Source of the DNA: Nitratifractor sp.
GTDB lineage: Bacteria; Campylobacterota; Campylobacteria; Campylobacterales; Sulfurovaceae
Direction of reading: 5' to 3'
Assembly (NCBI RefSeq): GCF_015487065.1
Contig: NZ_WFQN01000050.1
Span: 1-32,094 of the forward strand
Length of the DNA: 32,094 bases
Positions 8,235 through 17,091 of the stretch are shown here, in pieces; positions within the stretch are counted from its first letter, which is position 1; every line of letters begins with the position of its first letter. The notes beneath the pieces were generated by a model. That model was not told the DNA's origin. It searched no databases and saw nothing but the letters and a program-made list of their open reading frames with translations. The position numbers were made by a program, and so were the translations under genes.

Positions 8235-8971
8235 TATTTCAACTCCAGTTCAAATGTCTTTATAATGTATGGATCTTTGAGCAGTTTGGCCGTTTCGGCA
8301 TAGACCCACTCGTCGGTGCGCTCGGGTTGCGGCCGATCGAAGGTGTAGGTCTTGACGATGCGGCCCGGGTCGGGCTCCAGGAGCAGAATCTTGTCGCTGA
8401 GGCGAATCGCCTCCATGATATCGTGGGTGATGAAAAAGATGGTGATCGCTTTTTGCGCGATCAGTTCGATGATATGGTTTTGTAGCTCCCGTTTGAGGCC
8501 TATATCCAGCGCCGAAAAGGGCTCGTCGAGAAAAAGGAGCTCCGGCTGCGTCACCAGTGCCCTGGCAAACGAAACCCGCTGACTCATCCCGCCGCTGAGC
8601 TCCTTGGGGAATTTGTCGAAATCCTCCTCTTCCAGGTCGAACGTCAAGGCGATCTCTCTGGCCCGTTTTTCACGCTCAGCTTTGGGGACTCCCAGGGCTT
8701 TGAGGCCGAAAGCGATGTTGTCGATGACGTTTTTCCAGGGCAGCAGCCGGGGATCTTGGAAGGCGATGGCCTGAGTTTTGAAACTGTTTTCGATGCTCCC
8801 TTCCTGCCGATCCAGCAGTCCGGCGCACAGACGCAACAGCGTCGTCTTGCCGCCGCCGCTGGGCCCCACGATTGAGAGCACTTCACCTTGATTGAGCTCG
8901 AAAGAGATATCTTCCAGAATCGTCTTGTATCCGAAAGAAAAACGGAGCTTTTCCACTGTTAGTCGCGCCAC
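8234..8971 (-). CDS. ABC transporter ATP-binding protein (nitrate/sulfonate/taurine-type)
   Basis: VARLTVEKLRFSFGYKTILEDISFELNQGEVLSIVGPSGGGKTTLLRLCAGL...LSGGMSQRVSFARALVTQPELLFLDEPFSALD (Walker A, signature, Walker B). GTG start at 8971 preferred over the 9394 start in the ORF track. Confidence 0.9.
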   Translation of the reverse strand: MARLTVEKLRFSFGYKTILEDISFELNQGEVLSIVGPSGGGKTTLLRLCAGLLDRQEGSIENSFKTQAIAFQDPRLLPWKNVIDNIAFGLKALGVPKAEREKRAREIALTFDLEEEDFDKFPKELSGGMSQRVSFARALVTQPELLFLDEPFSALDIGLKRELQNHIIELIAQKAITIFFITHDIMEAIRLSDKILLLEPDPGRIVKTYTFDRPQPERTDEWVYAETAKLLKDPYIIKTFELELK

Positions 8972-9741
8972 TTTTCCACCTCCTGCTTGATAGGCTCCAG
9001 GAAAATATACTCTACGACCATCAAAAGCCCCACCATGATGACCACCAGGGCCATCGCCGTTTCGGTATCCAGCTGACTGCGGGCCATGGCGAGGCTGGCA
9101 CCGATTCCGTCGCTGGCGGCCAGGAGTTCCGCCATCACCACGATCTTCCAGGCCATCCCCAGCGCGCTCACCCAGGCCGGAAAGATGTAGGAGAAGATAT
9201 GGGGCAGATAGATGTCGATAAACTTCATCAGCAGCGGTACTTTGAAGGTATCGGCCATCTCCTCGAACTTGTCTTCGAGGGTGCGGGTGCCTTGCAACGC
9301 ACCGATGAAGACGATGGGCAAGGAGGCGACGATCACGGTAAATTCCACTGTGGCGTTGCCCATCCCGAACCAGATCATCGCCAGGACGATCCACGCGATC
9401 GGCGGCATCCCCATCAAGATGGTGATAATGGGGCGGCTCGTGATCGAAGCGGTGACGAAAAAGCCGGCGATGAGCCCCAATACAGTGCCTACGACCAGTG
9501 AAACACCGAATCCCACGACGACTCTTTCGACGGTCAGATCGAGATTGGAAAGAAACTCACTGTCGTGAAAGAGTGCCAAAGCCGCCTGAAAGCTCTTCAA
9601 CGGCGCGGGCAATATCATATCGCCGTAGATCTGACTTCCCAGATCCCACAAGGCAATAAAGAGGAAAATAGCGGCGACCGCCCCCCACCCTCTCCAGAGA
9701 AAGGCGGGGAAATCCCTGAGGATTTTTATTAGTGCGTCCAT
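8959..9741 (-). CDS. ABC transporter permease (SsuC/TauC-like)
   Basis: Hydrophobic; GVSLVVGTVLGLIAGFF...PPIAWIVLAMIWFGMGNATVEFTVIVASLPIVFIGALQGTRTLE...WKIVVMAELLA resembles the SsuC/TauC family EAA region. Confidence 0.88.
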   Translation of the reverse strand: MDALIKILRDFPAFLWRGWGAVAAIFLFIALWDLGSQIYGDMILPAPLKSFQAALALFHDSEFLSNLDLTVERVVVGFGVSLVVGTVLGLIAGFFVTASITSRPIITILMGMPPIAWIVLAMIWFGMGNATVEFTVIVASLPIVFIGALQGTRTLEDKFEEMADTFKVPLLMKFIDIYLPHIFSYIFPAWVSALGMAWKIVVMAELLAASDGIGASLAMARSQLDTETAMALVVIMVGLLMVVEYIFLEPIKQEVEKWRD

Positions 9742-10709
9742 CAGCGATAAAAACCTTCATCCGGCAGTTTGCCGCCGACGATTTTGGGGCTTTGCTCTTT
9801 GAGTTTCGTGAAGAAAAACTCCAGATCTTTGCGGGCCGCTTTAGCCGGAACTACTTGCATCTGCACCTGGGAAATGGAGTCCTCCACCGCTTCGGGGGTG
9901 AACATTTTGGTGTATTTGACTACCAGTTTTCCCGCCTCTTTAGGATGGGATTTGTACCATTTCATCGCCTCTTCATAGGCTTTCTCAAAGGCGGCGACGA
10001 CCGTCTCGTTTTTTCGGATATCTCCGACGGCGGCGATTCCCGCTTGGGGAATTTTCCCTGCGGTTCCGAAGGCTTCGCCCCACTCTTTTTGAAGGTCAAT
10101 ACCGCGGTAGAGCTCCGGTGCGATGATCTTGATCGGGAAAGAGTGGGTCTTTCGCAGTACCATCGAGGTGGCGGGTTCAGGAAGGAGTGCGTTGTCCTGA
10201 CGTCGCATAATGAGCTGCTGCGCCGCATCCATCGGGTTGGAAACATACTTGATATGGATATCTTTTTGGGTGAGCCCCTTTTTCTTCATCACGGCTTGCA
10301 AGACAATGTCGGGCATATCGCCGCGCCAGGGGACCAGCAGGGTTTTGCCTTTGAGCTTCTCCAGGGTATCGATATTTTTATCCCGCACCAGGATCTGCAA
10401 AATCCCCCAAATCGAGACGTTGAGCAACTGAATGGGCTGCTTTTTGTTGTAGAGGATCGCGCCCACGTTAGTGGGAACGGCGACAAAATCGACCTCTTTG
10501 TTGATGATCATCGCCCGGAGCTGATCGGGATTGTTCCAGAGTTTGAACTCCACCTCTTTGGCGACATCTTTCAATGCTCCGCTTTCGATCATATGAAAGA
10601 TCGGATGGGAGACATTGGCGGCGGGGCCGGCGATAACGATTTTGTCGAGTTGTTTTGCCTGCACTCCGGCGATGAGGAGCAGAAGCGTCAACAGAATCTT
10701 TTTCAACAT
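9741..10709 (-). CDS. ABC transporter substrate-binding protein (NMT1/SsuA/TauA-like)
   Basis: Signal peptide MLKKILLTLLLLIAGVQA, then a periplasmic-binding-protein-like sequence (VDFVAVPTNVGAILYNK, LKGKTLLVPWRGDMPDIVLQAVMKKKGL). Stop overlaps the permease start by 1 nt. Confidence 0.85.
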   Translation of the reverse strand: MLKKILLTLLLLIAGVQAKQLDKIVIAGPAANVSHPIFHMIESGALKDVAKEVEFKLWNNPDQLRAMIINKEVDFVAVPTNVGAILYNKKQPIQLLNVSIWGILQILVRDKNIDTLEKLKGKTLLVPWRGDMPDIVLQAVMKKKGLTQKDIHIKYVSNPMDAAQQLIMRRQDNALLPEPATSMVLRKTHSFPIKIIAPELYRGIDLQKEWGEAFGTAGKIPQAGIAAVGDIRKNETVVAAFEKAYEEAMKWYKSHPKEAGKLVVKYTKMFTPEAVEDSISQVQMQVVPAKAARKDLEFFFTKLKEQSPKIVGGKLPDEGFYR

Positions 10710-10710
10710 C

Positions 10711-11232
10711 TTATTTTCCTCCCTTTCTGGTGGCATATTTCAGAAGCTTCTCATACTGCTCTTTCGTCAGGATATCCCGCACCGCCCTGATACATCTCAG
10801 ATGGGCTTTGGTCAATTCGGTTCGCAGCTTGCTGATGGCATCGACAATCTCATCCTGCGCTTCGGGTGATTGATTGTCGATCGCAATATTCTGAGCGAGC
10901 TTCAGCTCCAGCATTTTGATATCTTTTGCCGTCTTTACCACCATCGGTACTGTTTTGTTTTTGATGGCGACGATTTTATCGATCTGCTCTTTGCTCAGTC
11001 CCAACGTCGAACTCTCGGGGTGAAACAGTGTCAACCCCACAAGAAAGGGGAGGTTTTTCGGCACAAGGAAATAGTCTTTGGGAAAATTCTCTTTACCCCG
11101 GACGAACATCCCCGGTTCCCCGGCGACCTGAGACAGTTTGGCTTTTAGATCCCCCATGGGGAGATTCGGTTTGGCCATCAGGAGCGTGGCGACACTCAGG
11201 CCGAGTCCAATCAGTATCGTTTTTTTACTCAT
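10711..11232 (-). CDS. Periplasmic protein, possibly LTxxQ/Spy-CpxP-like
   Basis: Signal peptide MSKKTILIGLGLSVATLLMA. Helical; contains LSKEQIDKIVAIKNK and LTKEQYEKLLKY repeats. Confidence 0.55.
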   Translation of the reverse strand: MSKKTILIGLGLSVATLLMAKPNLPMGDLKAKLSQVAGEPGMFVRGKENFPKDYFLVPKNLPFLVGLTLFHPESSTLGLSKEQIDKIVAIKNKTVPMVVKTAKDIKMLELKLAQNIAIDNQSPEAQDEIVDAISKLRTELTKAHLRCIRAVRDILTKEQYEKLLKYATRKGGK

Positions 11233-11256
11233 GTTTGATCCTTTTTGTTTTGGTTT

Positions 11257-12216
11257 TTAGAACATATAGCCGACACGGAAAAGAAACCGTCGTTTCTCCA
11301 GCGGTTGATACTCTTTGAGGTTTTTATGCACCAAAAAGCTCACCCCCGCACCGAAAAAGAGTTTTGGCTTGCCGAAGGGCAGATACTGGATCTCCGGCGT
11401 GATGTAGCCGGCACTCCCGCTGAAAGCTTTGAAAGGAAGCTTGGAGCGCAACATTGGGTTGGTATCGTTGCCCATATCGGTGGAGCTGTTGTATTTGAAG
11501 TTGTACTCCAAACCGATATTGAATGTGTCGGTGATTCCCTTGACCACCCCCACATCGAAAAGAAACTCGTTGCCGAAATCGTAGTCGTGCTCCGCTTTGG
11601 GGCGATAGGTGTACATCGCGTGCAGATCCGCACGAAGCATGGGATCGAAGATCTTGGAAGCCCCAAATTCCAATTTGTACTCCGCTTTTCCCGTCCCCGG
11701 CTGGGTGGGCAAGGGAGTATTGACACCCCGGGCGAAGGGCGGGGCTTTTTTGAATCCCTTGCTTGTCGAACCGGTCGGCAGCTTCACCCCCGCCCCTACG
11801 GCCAGCTGATAACCGTGGTCGTTGTAAAAGCGATATTTCCCCATCACAATGACATCGCCGATGCCGGCATTGTCAATCGCCACATCGTTGGGCCCCAGCT
11901 GGGCCGTGGCTCTGATCTGCTTGTAGGGAATCACGAGACGCAGATCCGTATCTTTGGCGATGCCGTAGCGCAGAGCCAGTAGCGTGACATTGGCGGTAGC
12001 ATCGAGATGCTCCATGTTGGTCACTTCGTGTGTTCCGTCAAACATACTGTCCCGTTTGAAATAGATATGCTTGAGCCCCATGACCAGTTTGCCCTGCGGG
12101 ACCACCATGCCGCCCGCTTTGGTCTCGATCCCGGGAATCACCTGTGCCGAAAGGTTCTGCACCGTCGCGACCAGACCCCAAGCGGCCAGCGTCGCACCGA
12201 AGAATCTATTTTTCAT
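11257..12216 (-). CDS. Outer-membrane beta-barrel transporter-like protein (Phenol_MetA_deg-like)
   Basis: Signal peptide MKNRFFGATLAAWGLVATVQNLSAQ, alternating beta-strand pattern, C-terminal FRVGYMF. Start at 12216 preferred over 12321. Confidence 0.65.
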   Translation of the reverse strand: MKNRFFGATLAAWGLVATVQNLSAQVIPGIETKAGGMVVPQGKLVMGLKHIYFKRDSMFDGTHEVTNMEHLDATANVTLLALRYGIAKDTDLRLVIPYKQIRATAQLGPNDVAIDNAGIGDVIVMGKYRFYNDHGYQLAVGAGVKLPTGSTSKGFKKAPPFARGVNTPLPTQPGTGKAEYKLEFGASKIFDPMLRADLHAMYTYRPKAEHDYDFGNEFLFDVGVVKGITDTFNIGLEYNFKYNSSTDMGNDTNPMLRSKLPFKAFSGSAGYITPEIQYLPFGKPKLFFGAGVSFLVHKNLKEYQPLEKRRFLFRVGYMF

Positions 12217-12254
12217 TATTGTTTTCCCTTTTTTGAGTGGATTGATTCTTTTCG

Positions 12255-12289
12255 GAGGCTTGCGCCTTTTTGCACAAAGCCGAAGCCTC
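12255..12289 (-). other. Stem-loop in the 5' leader of the outer-membrane protein gene
   Basis: Perfect 7-bp inverted repeat GAGGCTT (12255-12261) / AAGCCTC (12283-12289). Confidence 0.4.
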
Positions 12290-12373
12290 GCAAAGTATTC
12301 GCCTGGCATATCTGCTTCCACTTCCTACTGTCACGGTCATACCCTCCTATGGAATTTCATGTCATTATTGTTC

Positions 12374-12392
12374 GGTAATGATAATCATTTGC
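12374..12392. promoter_or_regulatory. Putative Fur box (primary)
   Basis: GGTAATGATAATCATTTGC matches 16 of 19 positions of GATAATGATAATCATTATC. Confidence 0.7.
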
Positions 12393-12429
12393 AAGATTAT
12401 TAAAAAAGAACTTATCCCCTCCTGAATTT

Positions 12430-12448
12430 GAGAATGACTATCAATTTT
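12430..12448. promoter_or_regulatory. Putative second, weaker Fur box
   Basis: GAGAATGACTATCAATTTT matches about 13 of 19 consensus positions, 56 bp from the first box. Confidence 0.4.
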
Positions 12449-12574
12449 TTTCTAGAAGAGGTGAGTTATACAGAATGTTGCTGATGAAGTTCCGGATAAT
12501 GTAAAATCAGCATTTTCGGAAATGCCAAGAATCGGCCTTTCCTGACGTGATATGAGTGAATTGAATAATAAAGG

Positions 12575-12588
12575 GGAGTCAGGACTCC
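12575..12588 (-). terminator. Possible metK terminator
   Basis: Inverted repeat GGAGTC-AG-GACTCC shortly after the metK stop, followed on the minus strand by CCTTTATTATT. Confidence 0.35.
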
Positions 12589-12611
12589 GTCTGAGAAACT
12601 TTTTGGAGGCT

Positions 12612-13769
12612 TCAGAGCCCCAGATAGGAGCGGATCTCCTCGACCCGGTCGGTCCGTTCCCAGGTAAACTCGGGTAGCTCCCGGCCGAAATGGCCGTAGG
12701 CGGCGGTTTTGCGATAGATGGGGCGTAGCAGATCGAGGCTCTGAATAATTCCGGCAGGCCGCAGATCGAAGACATCCCTGACACAGCTTTCGAGCTTTGA
12801 TTCCTCTACTTTGCCGGTGCCGTGGGTCTCCACCATAATGGAAACCGGCTCCACCACTCCGATGGCGTAGGCGATCTGGATCGTCACCCGATCGGCTACC
12901 CCGGCAGCCACCAGGTTTTTGGCCACCCAGCGGGCGGCATAGGCGGCGGAGCGGTCCACTTTCGTGGGATCCTTGCCGCTGAAGGCTCCTCCGCCGTGAG
13001 GGCAGCTGCCGCCGTAGGTGTCGACGATGATTTTCCGGCCCGTCAGACCGGCATCCCCCTGGGGACCGCCGATGACGAAACGGCCGGTAGGGTTGATATG
13101 GTAGACGATATCCTCGGCGATCAGCTCCTCGGGAATCACGGCATGAATCACCTCTTCCAGTACATCTCGGTGCAGTTGCTTCTGCTCCACCTCCGGCGCA
13201 TGTTGGGTGGAGACCACCACCGTGGTTACCTCCACCGGTTTGCCGTCACGATACCGGACACTTACCTGGGCTTTGCCGTCAGGACGTAGATAGGGCAGAG
13301 TTCCGTCCTTGCGCACCTGGGCCAGACGGGCGGTGATCTTATGGGCCAGTGAGATGGGCAGGGGCATCAGTTCCTCGGTCTCCCGACAGGCGTAACCGAA
13401 CATCAGCCCTTGATCCCCTGCGCCGGTCTCTCCGGAAGCCTGGTCGACCCCCTGGTTGATATCGGGGCTCTGTTCCCCGATCCCATTGAGGACCCCGGCG
13501 CTGCGGTAGTCGAAGCCGAAACTGGCATCGGTATAGCCGATCTGGCGGATCACCTCCCGGGCGATATCCTGCATGGGAGCATAGGTATGGGTTTTGAGCT
13601 CTCCGGCAATGACGCAATAACCGTTGCTCAGCAGCGTTTCACATGCCACTCTGGCCCGGGGATCATGTTCGATGATATAGTCCAGAATCGCATCACTGAT
13701 CTGATCCGCCATCTTGTCGGGATGCCCTTCGGTGACCGATTCACTGGTAAATATATACTCTTTTGTCAT
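12612..13769 (-). CDS. metK: S-adenosylmethionine synthase
   Basis: [30 protein letters not shown]..., [38 protein letters not shown]. Confidence 0.97.
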   Translation of the reverse strand: MTKEYIFTSESVTEGHPDKMADQISDAILDYIIEHDPRARVACETLLSNGYCVIAGELKTHTYAPMQDIAREVIRQIGYTDASFGFDYRSAGVLNGIGEQSPDINQGVDQASGETGAGDQGLMFGYACRETEELMPLPISLAHKITARLAQVRKDGTLPYLRPDGKAQVSVRYRDGKPVEVTTVVVSTQHAPEVEQKQLHRDVLEEVIHAVIPEELIAEDIVYHINPTGRFVIGGPQGDAGLTGRKIIVDTYGGSCPHGGGAFSGKDPTKVDRSAAYAARWVAKNLVAAGVADRVTIQIAYAIGVVEPVSIMVETHGTGKVEESKLESCVRDVFDLRPAGIIQSLDLLRPIYRKTAAYGHFGRELPEFTWERTDRVEEIRSYLGL

Positions 13770-13827
13770 CGTCTCTCTTCCTTGAAACTGTGAGTTGAAC
13801 AAGTCTTTTATATCATAACTTTGGACT

Positions 13828-13857
13828 TGAAGAAGAGTTTACACAAACCCTTCTTCA
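13828..13857. other. Strong inverted repeat in the dxs-metK intergenic region
   Basis: TGAAGAAG-A-GTTT-ACAC-AAAC-C-CTTCTTCA: 8 bp, one A/C mismatch, 4 bp, 4-nt loop. Confidence 0.75.
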
Positions 13858-13886
13858 AATACAAATCCGACTGGGAAATCGGGGGC

Positions 13887-15719
13887 TTAGCGGCTTTCTT
13901 TCATGATCGCCAGAACCCGTTCCGCCAGTTGTCGGGGCCGCAGTCCCAGATGTTCCTCGACCACTTCGGTCTTTCCGTGGGGAATGAAGGTATCGTCATA
14001 CTCGAAGCTCACGATCCGTTCCGGCCTCTTCTCCTCGTTTGCAAAGAACTCTTCTAGGGCCGAAGCCACTCCCCCCATCCGGGCACCGTCGCTGAAGACG
14101 AACCAGGTATTGTATCGGTCCGCCAATTCCCGCAGCAGTGCTTCGTCCAGCGGTTTGACGAAGCGCAGATCCAGGAGAGCCGGACGGTAGGCAACGCCGA
14201 GAGCCTCCGCCGTCAACAGAGCCCTCCCCACCCCATTGCCATAACCGACGAAGAGAATTTCTTTCCCCTCCCGAAGCAGATGAGCCCGGCCCAACTCATA
14301 GTCGGGAACTTCACTATCCGGGGCCATGAAAGCACCTCTGGGATAGCGTAGCGCAAGCGGGCGGGAGTAGTCGGCAGCGAAACGGAGCGCTTTTCGCAGA
14401 CTCGTTTCGTTGTAGGGAGCCACCAGGGTCAGGTTGGGAATCGGGCGCAGATAGGAGATGTCGAAGGCTCCCTGATGGGTCTCGCCGTCTTCTCCCACGA
14501 TGCCGGCCCGGTCGATGGCGAAGGTCACTCCCAAATCCATCAGAGCGATATCGTGGATCACCTGATCGTACCCCCGCTGCAAAAAGGTGGAATAGATGGC
14601 GCAGAAGGGCTTGAAGCCCTCTTTGGCCAGCGGTCCCATGCTGGTGACGGCATGCTGTTCGGCGATGGCCACATCCCAGAACCGCTCCGGATACTTCTCG
14701 ATCAGCGGTCCCAGGCCCGTACCGCCCGACATGGCGGCGGTGACTCCGACGATCCGGCTGTCCCGTTCCGCCAACTCCATCAACGTTTCACTAAAGATCT
14801 TGGTCGCGCTTTTGGGACCGCCGCCTTTTTTGAGCGGTTCTCCCGTTTCGATATCGAAAGGTCCGACGCCGTGCCAGTGTTCCAGCGGTCCTTCGGCAAG
14901 CTCGTACCCTTTGCCCTTGGTCGTCTGAGCATGGACGATCACCGGTTTACCCATGGATTTGGCGATCTGCAATGTCTCGATGATCGAAGAGATATCATGG
15001 CCGTTGATGGGGCCGATATATTCGATCCCCAACTCTTCGAAAAGCACTCCGGGGGTGATGAGGCGAAAAGACTCCTCGAACTTCTTCGCCATATAGCTGG
15101 CGCTCTCGGGAAGCATCTCCAGAAGCGATTCGGTCTTCTTCTTGAACTTTTGATAAAAGGGGCCCGCCATCCCTTTGGAAAGATAGCGGCTCAAGGCACC
15201 GATGGGTTTGGCGATACTCATTTCGTTGTCATTGAGAATGATCACCACCGGGTATTTCCGATCCCCCAGCTCGTTGAGGGCTTCATAGACCATCCCGGCA
15301 CTCATACTTCCATCCCCGATCATCACGACCGGGATGCGATCCTCCCTTTTGAGACGGATCGCCTTGGCCGCTCCCACCGCCAGAGAGATGGAGGTGGAGC
15401 TGTGCCCCGCCTTGTAGTAGTCGTAGGGAGATTCCTCGGGATTGGTGTAACCGCTGATCCCCCCAAACTGCCGCAGGGTCTCAAACGCTTCCCAGCGATC
15501 GGTGAGCAGTTTGTGGGCATAAGCCTGATGGGAGACATCGAAGATAAAGGGATCTTTGGAGACATCGAAGACATAGTGCATCCCGATAATCAGATCCACC
15601 GCCCCCAGAGTAGAGCTCAGATGACCGCCGTTGCGGCTGACCACTTCGAGAATCCGGCGGCGGATCTTTGCAGCCAACGCCTCCAGTTCCCGGGGAGTTT
15701 TATCTTTAATCTCTATCAA
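13887..15719 (-). CDS. dxs: 1-deoxy-D-xylulose-5-phosphate synthase
   Basis: GGHLSSTLGAVDLIIGMHYVFD, GHSSTSISLAVG, VVMIGDGSMSAGMVYEALN, AEQHAVTSMGPLAKEG. Confidence 0.96.
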   Translation of the reverse strand: MIEIKDKTPRELEALAAKIRRRILEVVSRNGGHLSSTLGAVDLIIGMHYVFDVSKDPFIFDVSHQAYAHKLLTDRWEAFETLRQFGGISGYTNPEESPYDYYKAGHSSTSISLAVGAAKAIRLKREDRIPVVMIGDGSMSAGMVYEALNELGDRKYPVVIILNDNEMSIAKPIGALSRYLSKGMAGPFYQKFKKKTESLLEMLPESASYMAKKFEESFRLITPGVLFEELGIEYIGPINGHDISSIIETLQIAKSMGKPVIVHAQTTKGKGYELAEGPLEHWHGVGPFDIETGEPLKKGGGPKSATKIFSETLMELAERDSRIVGVTAAMSGGTGLGPLIEKYPERFWDVAIAEQHAVTSMGPLAKEGFKPFCAIYSTFLQRGYDQVIHDIALMDLGVTFAIDRAGIVGEDGETHQGAFDISYLRPIPNLTLVAPYNETSLRKALRFAADYSRPLALRYPRGAFMAPDSEVPDYELGRAHLLREGKEILFVGYGNGVGRALLTAEALGVAYRPALLDLRFVKPLDEALLRELADRYNTWFVFSDGARMGGVASALEEFFANEEKRPERIVSFEYDDTFIPHGKTEVVEEHLGLRPRQLAERVLAIMKESR

Positions 15720-15954
15720 CGGCTTCTCCTTTGAGCAGTGCCGCGACGATCAACCGTCTGGCCCGCTCAGGGCTCAGACGTTTTTTTTCCAGTGAGAGCT
15801 CTTCCAAAAGCGTTTGAAACCAGGCGTCATCCAGACGATGTTTGTAATAAAGAACCGCGGACTGATCCCCGGGGGCACTCTTGAACCACTCCTCCGGTCC
15901 CACAACCTGCAGCGTGGTATCGGGAGCGAAAGCCGAGACACGAACCTTTCTCAT
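15706..15954 (-). CDS. Hypothetical 82-aa protein between hisC and dxs
   Basis: ORF with ATGA overlap with hisC and 14-nt overlap with dxs, consistent with translation in the operon. No family recognised. Confidence 0.6.
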   Translation of the reverse strand: MRKVRVSAFAPDTTLQVVGPEEWFKSAPGDQSAVLYYKHRLDDAWFQTLLEELSLEKKRLSPERARRLIVAALLKGEAVDRD

Positions 15955-17045
15955 CCCAGTACCTCATCCATCACTTCAAAAAGCCGATCGTTCTGCGCGG
16001 GAGTCCCTACGGTGATCCGCAGGGCATTCATCCCGTAGGAGCTCAGATCCCGCACGATCACCCCCCGGCGAAGCAGTGCTTCGGCCACTGCTGATGCCTT
16101 CCGCTCTTTGGGGAAAAGCCAGGTGATAAAGTTGGTGTAGCTCTCGATATAGTCGAATCCGTGCGCTTCGGCATACGCCTCGTACCGGGGGAGCTCCTGC
16201 CGATGGAGCGCCAGGCTCTTCTGCACAAAAGCCTCATCCGCGTTGGCGGCAATCGCCGCCGCCAGAGAGAGGGTCGTAATGTTGAAAGGAGGACGCAGTT
16301 TCATCAGGGCCTGAATGATCTCAGGTTGCGCGATACCGTAACCGACCCGCATTCCTCCCAGACCGTAGGCTTTGGAGAAGGTGCCCAGGTAGAGGGCATT
16401 GGGATAGCGCAGCAGTTCCGCCGGATCGATCCGATAGGCCGGATCCCGGTCGGCCGCATACTCCATATAGGCGCCGTCGACCACCACCAAAGTATCCGGG
16501 TCTGCCGCCTCGATGATTTTGAAAATCTCTTCCCGTGCCGTCGCATCCCCCGTAGGGTTGTTGGGGGTACAGAGGAAAACCACTGCAGGCTTGTGCTCCC
16601 GCATCATCGGGATAAACTCATCACTGCGGTGACGGTAATCGGCGGTACGGAGAATCTCGGCCCCCTGCTGCAGCGCATAGATGCTGTACATCGCAAAGGT
16701 GACCCGGCTCATCAGGACTTTGGATCCTTCATGAAGTTTGGCTCGGGAGACAAACTCCAGGATCTGATCGCTGCCGGCCCCGATAATGAGGGTCTCCTCC
16801 CCGACGTTGAAACGTTTCGCCAGCGAAGCCTTGAGCTCATACATACTGTCATCGGGATAGAGGTGCGCTTTGTCGGCGTTGGCCCGGATCGCCTCCGCCG
16901 CCTTCGGACTGGTCCCCAGAGGGTTTTCGTTGGAGGCGAGTTTGACCACCTCTTCGGGGCGGATTCCGAACTCCCTCACCACCAGCTCGATGGGTTTACC
17001 CGCTTCGTAGGTTTTGATCGCGTCAAGCTCTTTATTGAATTTCAT
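15951..17045 (-). CDS. hisC: Histidinol-phosphate aminotransferase
   Basis: [47 protein letters not shown] (PLP-lysine motif). Confidence 0.93.
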   Translation of the reverse strand: MKFNKELDAIKTYEAGKPIELVVREFGIRPEEVVKLASNENPLGTSPKAAEAIRANADKAHLYPDDSMYELKASLAKRFNVGEETLIIGAGSDQILEFVSRAKLHEGSKVLMSRVTFAMYSIYALQQGAEILRTADYRHRSDEFIPMMREHKPAVVFLCTPNNPTGDATAREEIFKIIEAADPDTLVVVDGAYMEYAADRDPAYRIDPAELLRYPNALYLGTFSKAYGLGGMRVGYGIAQPEIIQALMKLRPPFNITTLSLAAAIAANADEAFVQKSLALHRQELPRYEAYAEAHGFDYIESYTNFITWLFPKERKASAVAEALLRRGVIVRDLSSYGMNALRITVGTPAQNDRLFEVMDEVLG

Positions 17046-17091
17046 AGGTTTCCTTCTCTTCTCATCTCACACTCCGCACTCAACGCTTCTG

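Noticed and set aside
8972-9394. Long N-terminal extension of the ABC ATPase ORF
   Set aside because: It lies entirely over the permease gene in another frame; the ATPase domain starts at ~8971.
12510-12525. Hairpin GCATTT-TCGG-AAATGC as a small RNA or terminator
   Set aside because: Short, A/T-rich stem without a U-tract or a clear promoter; could be chance.
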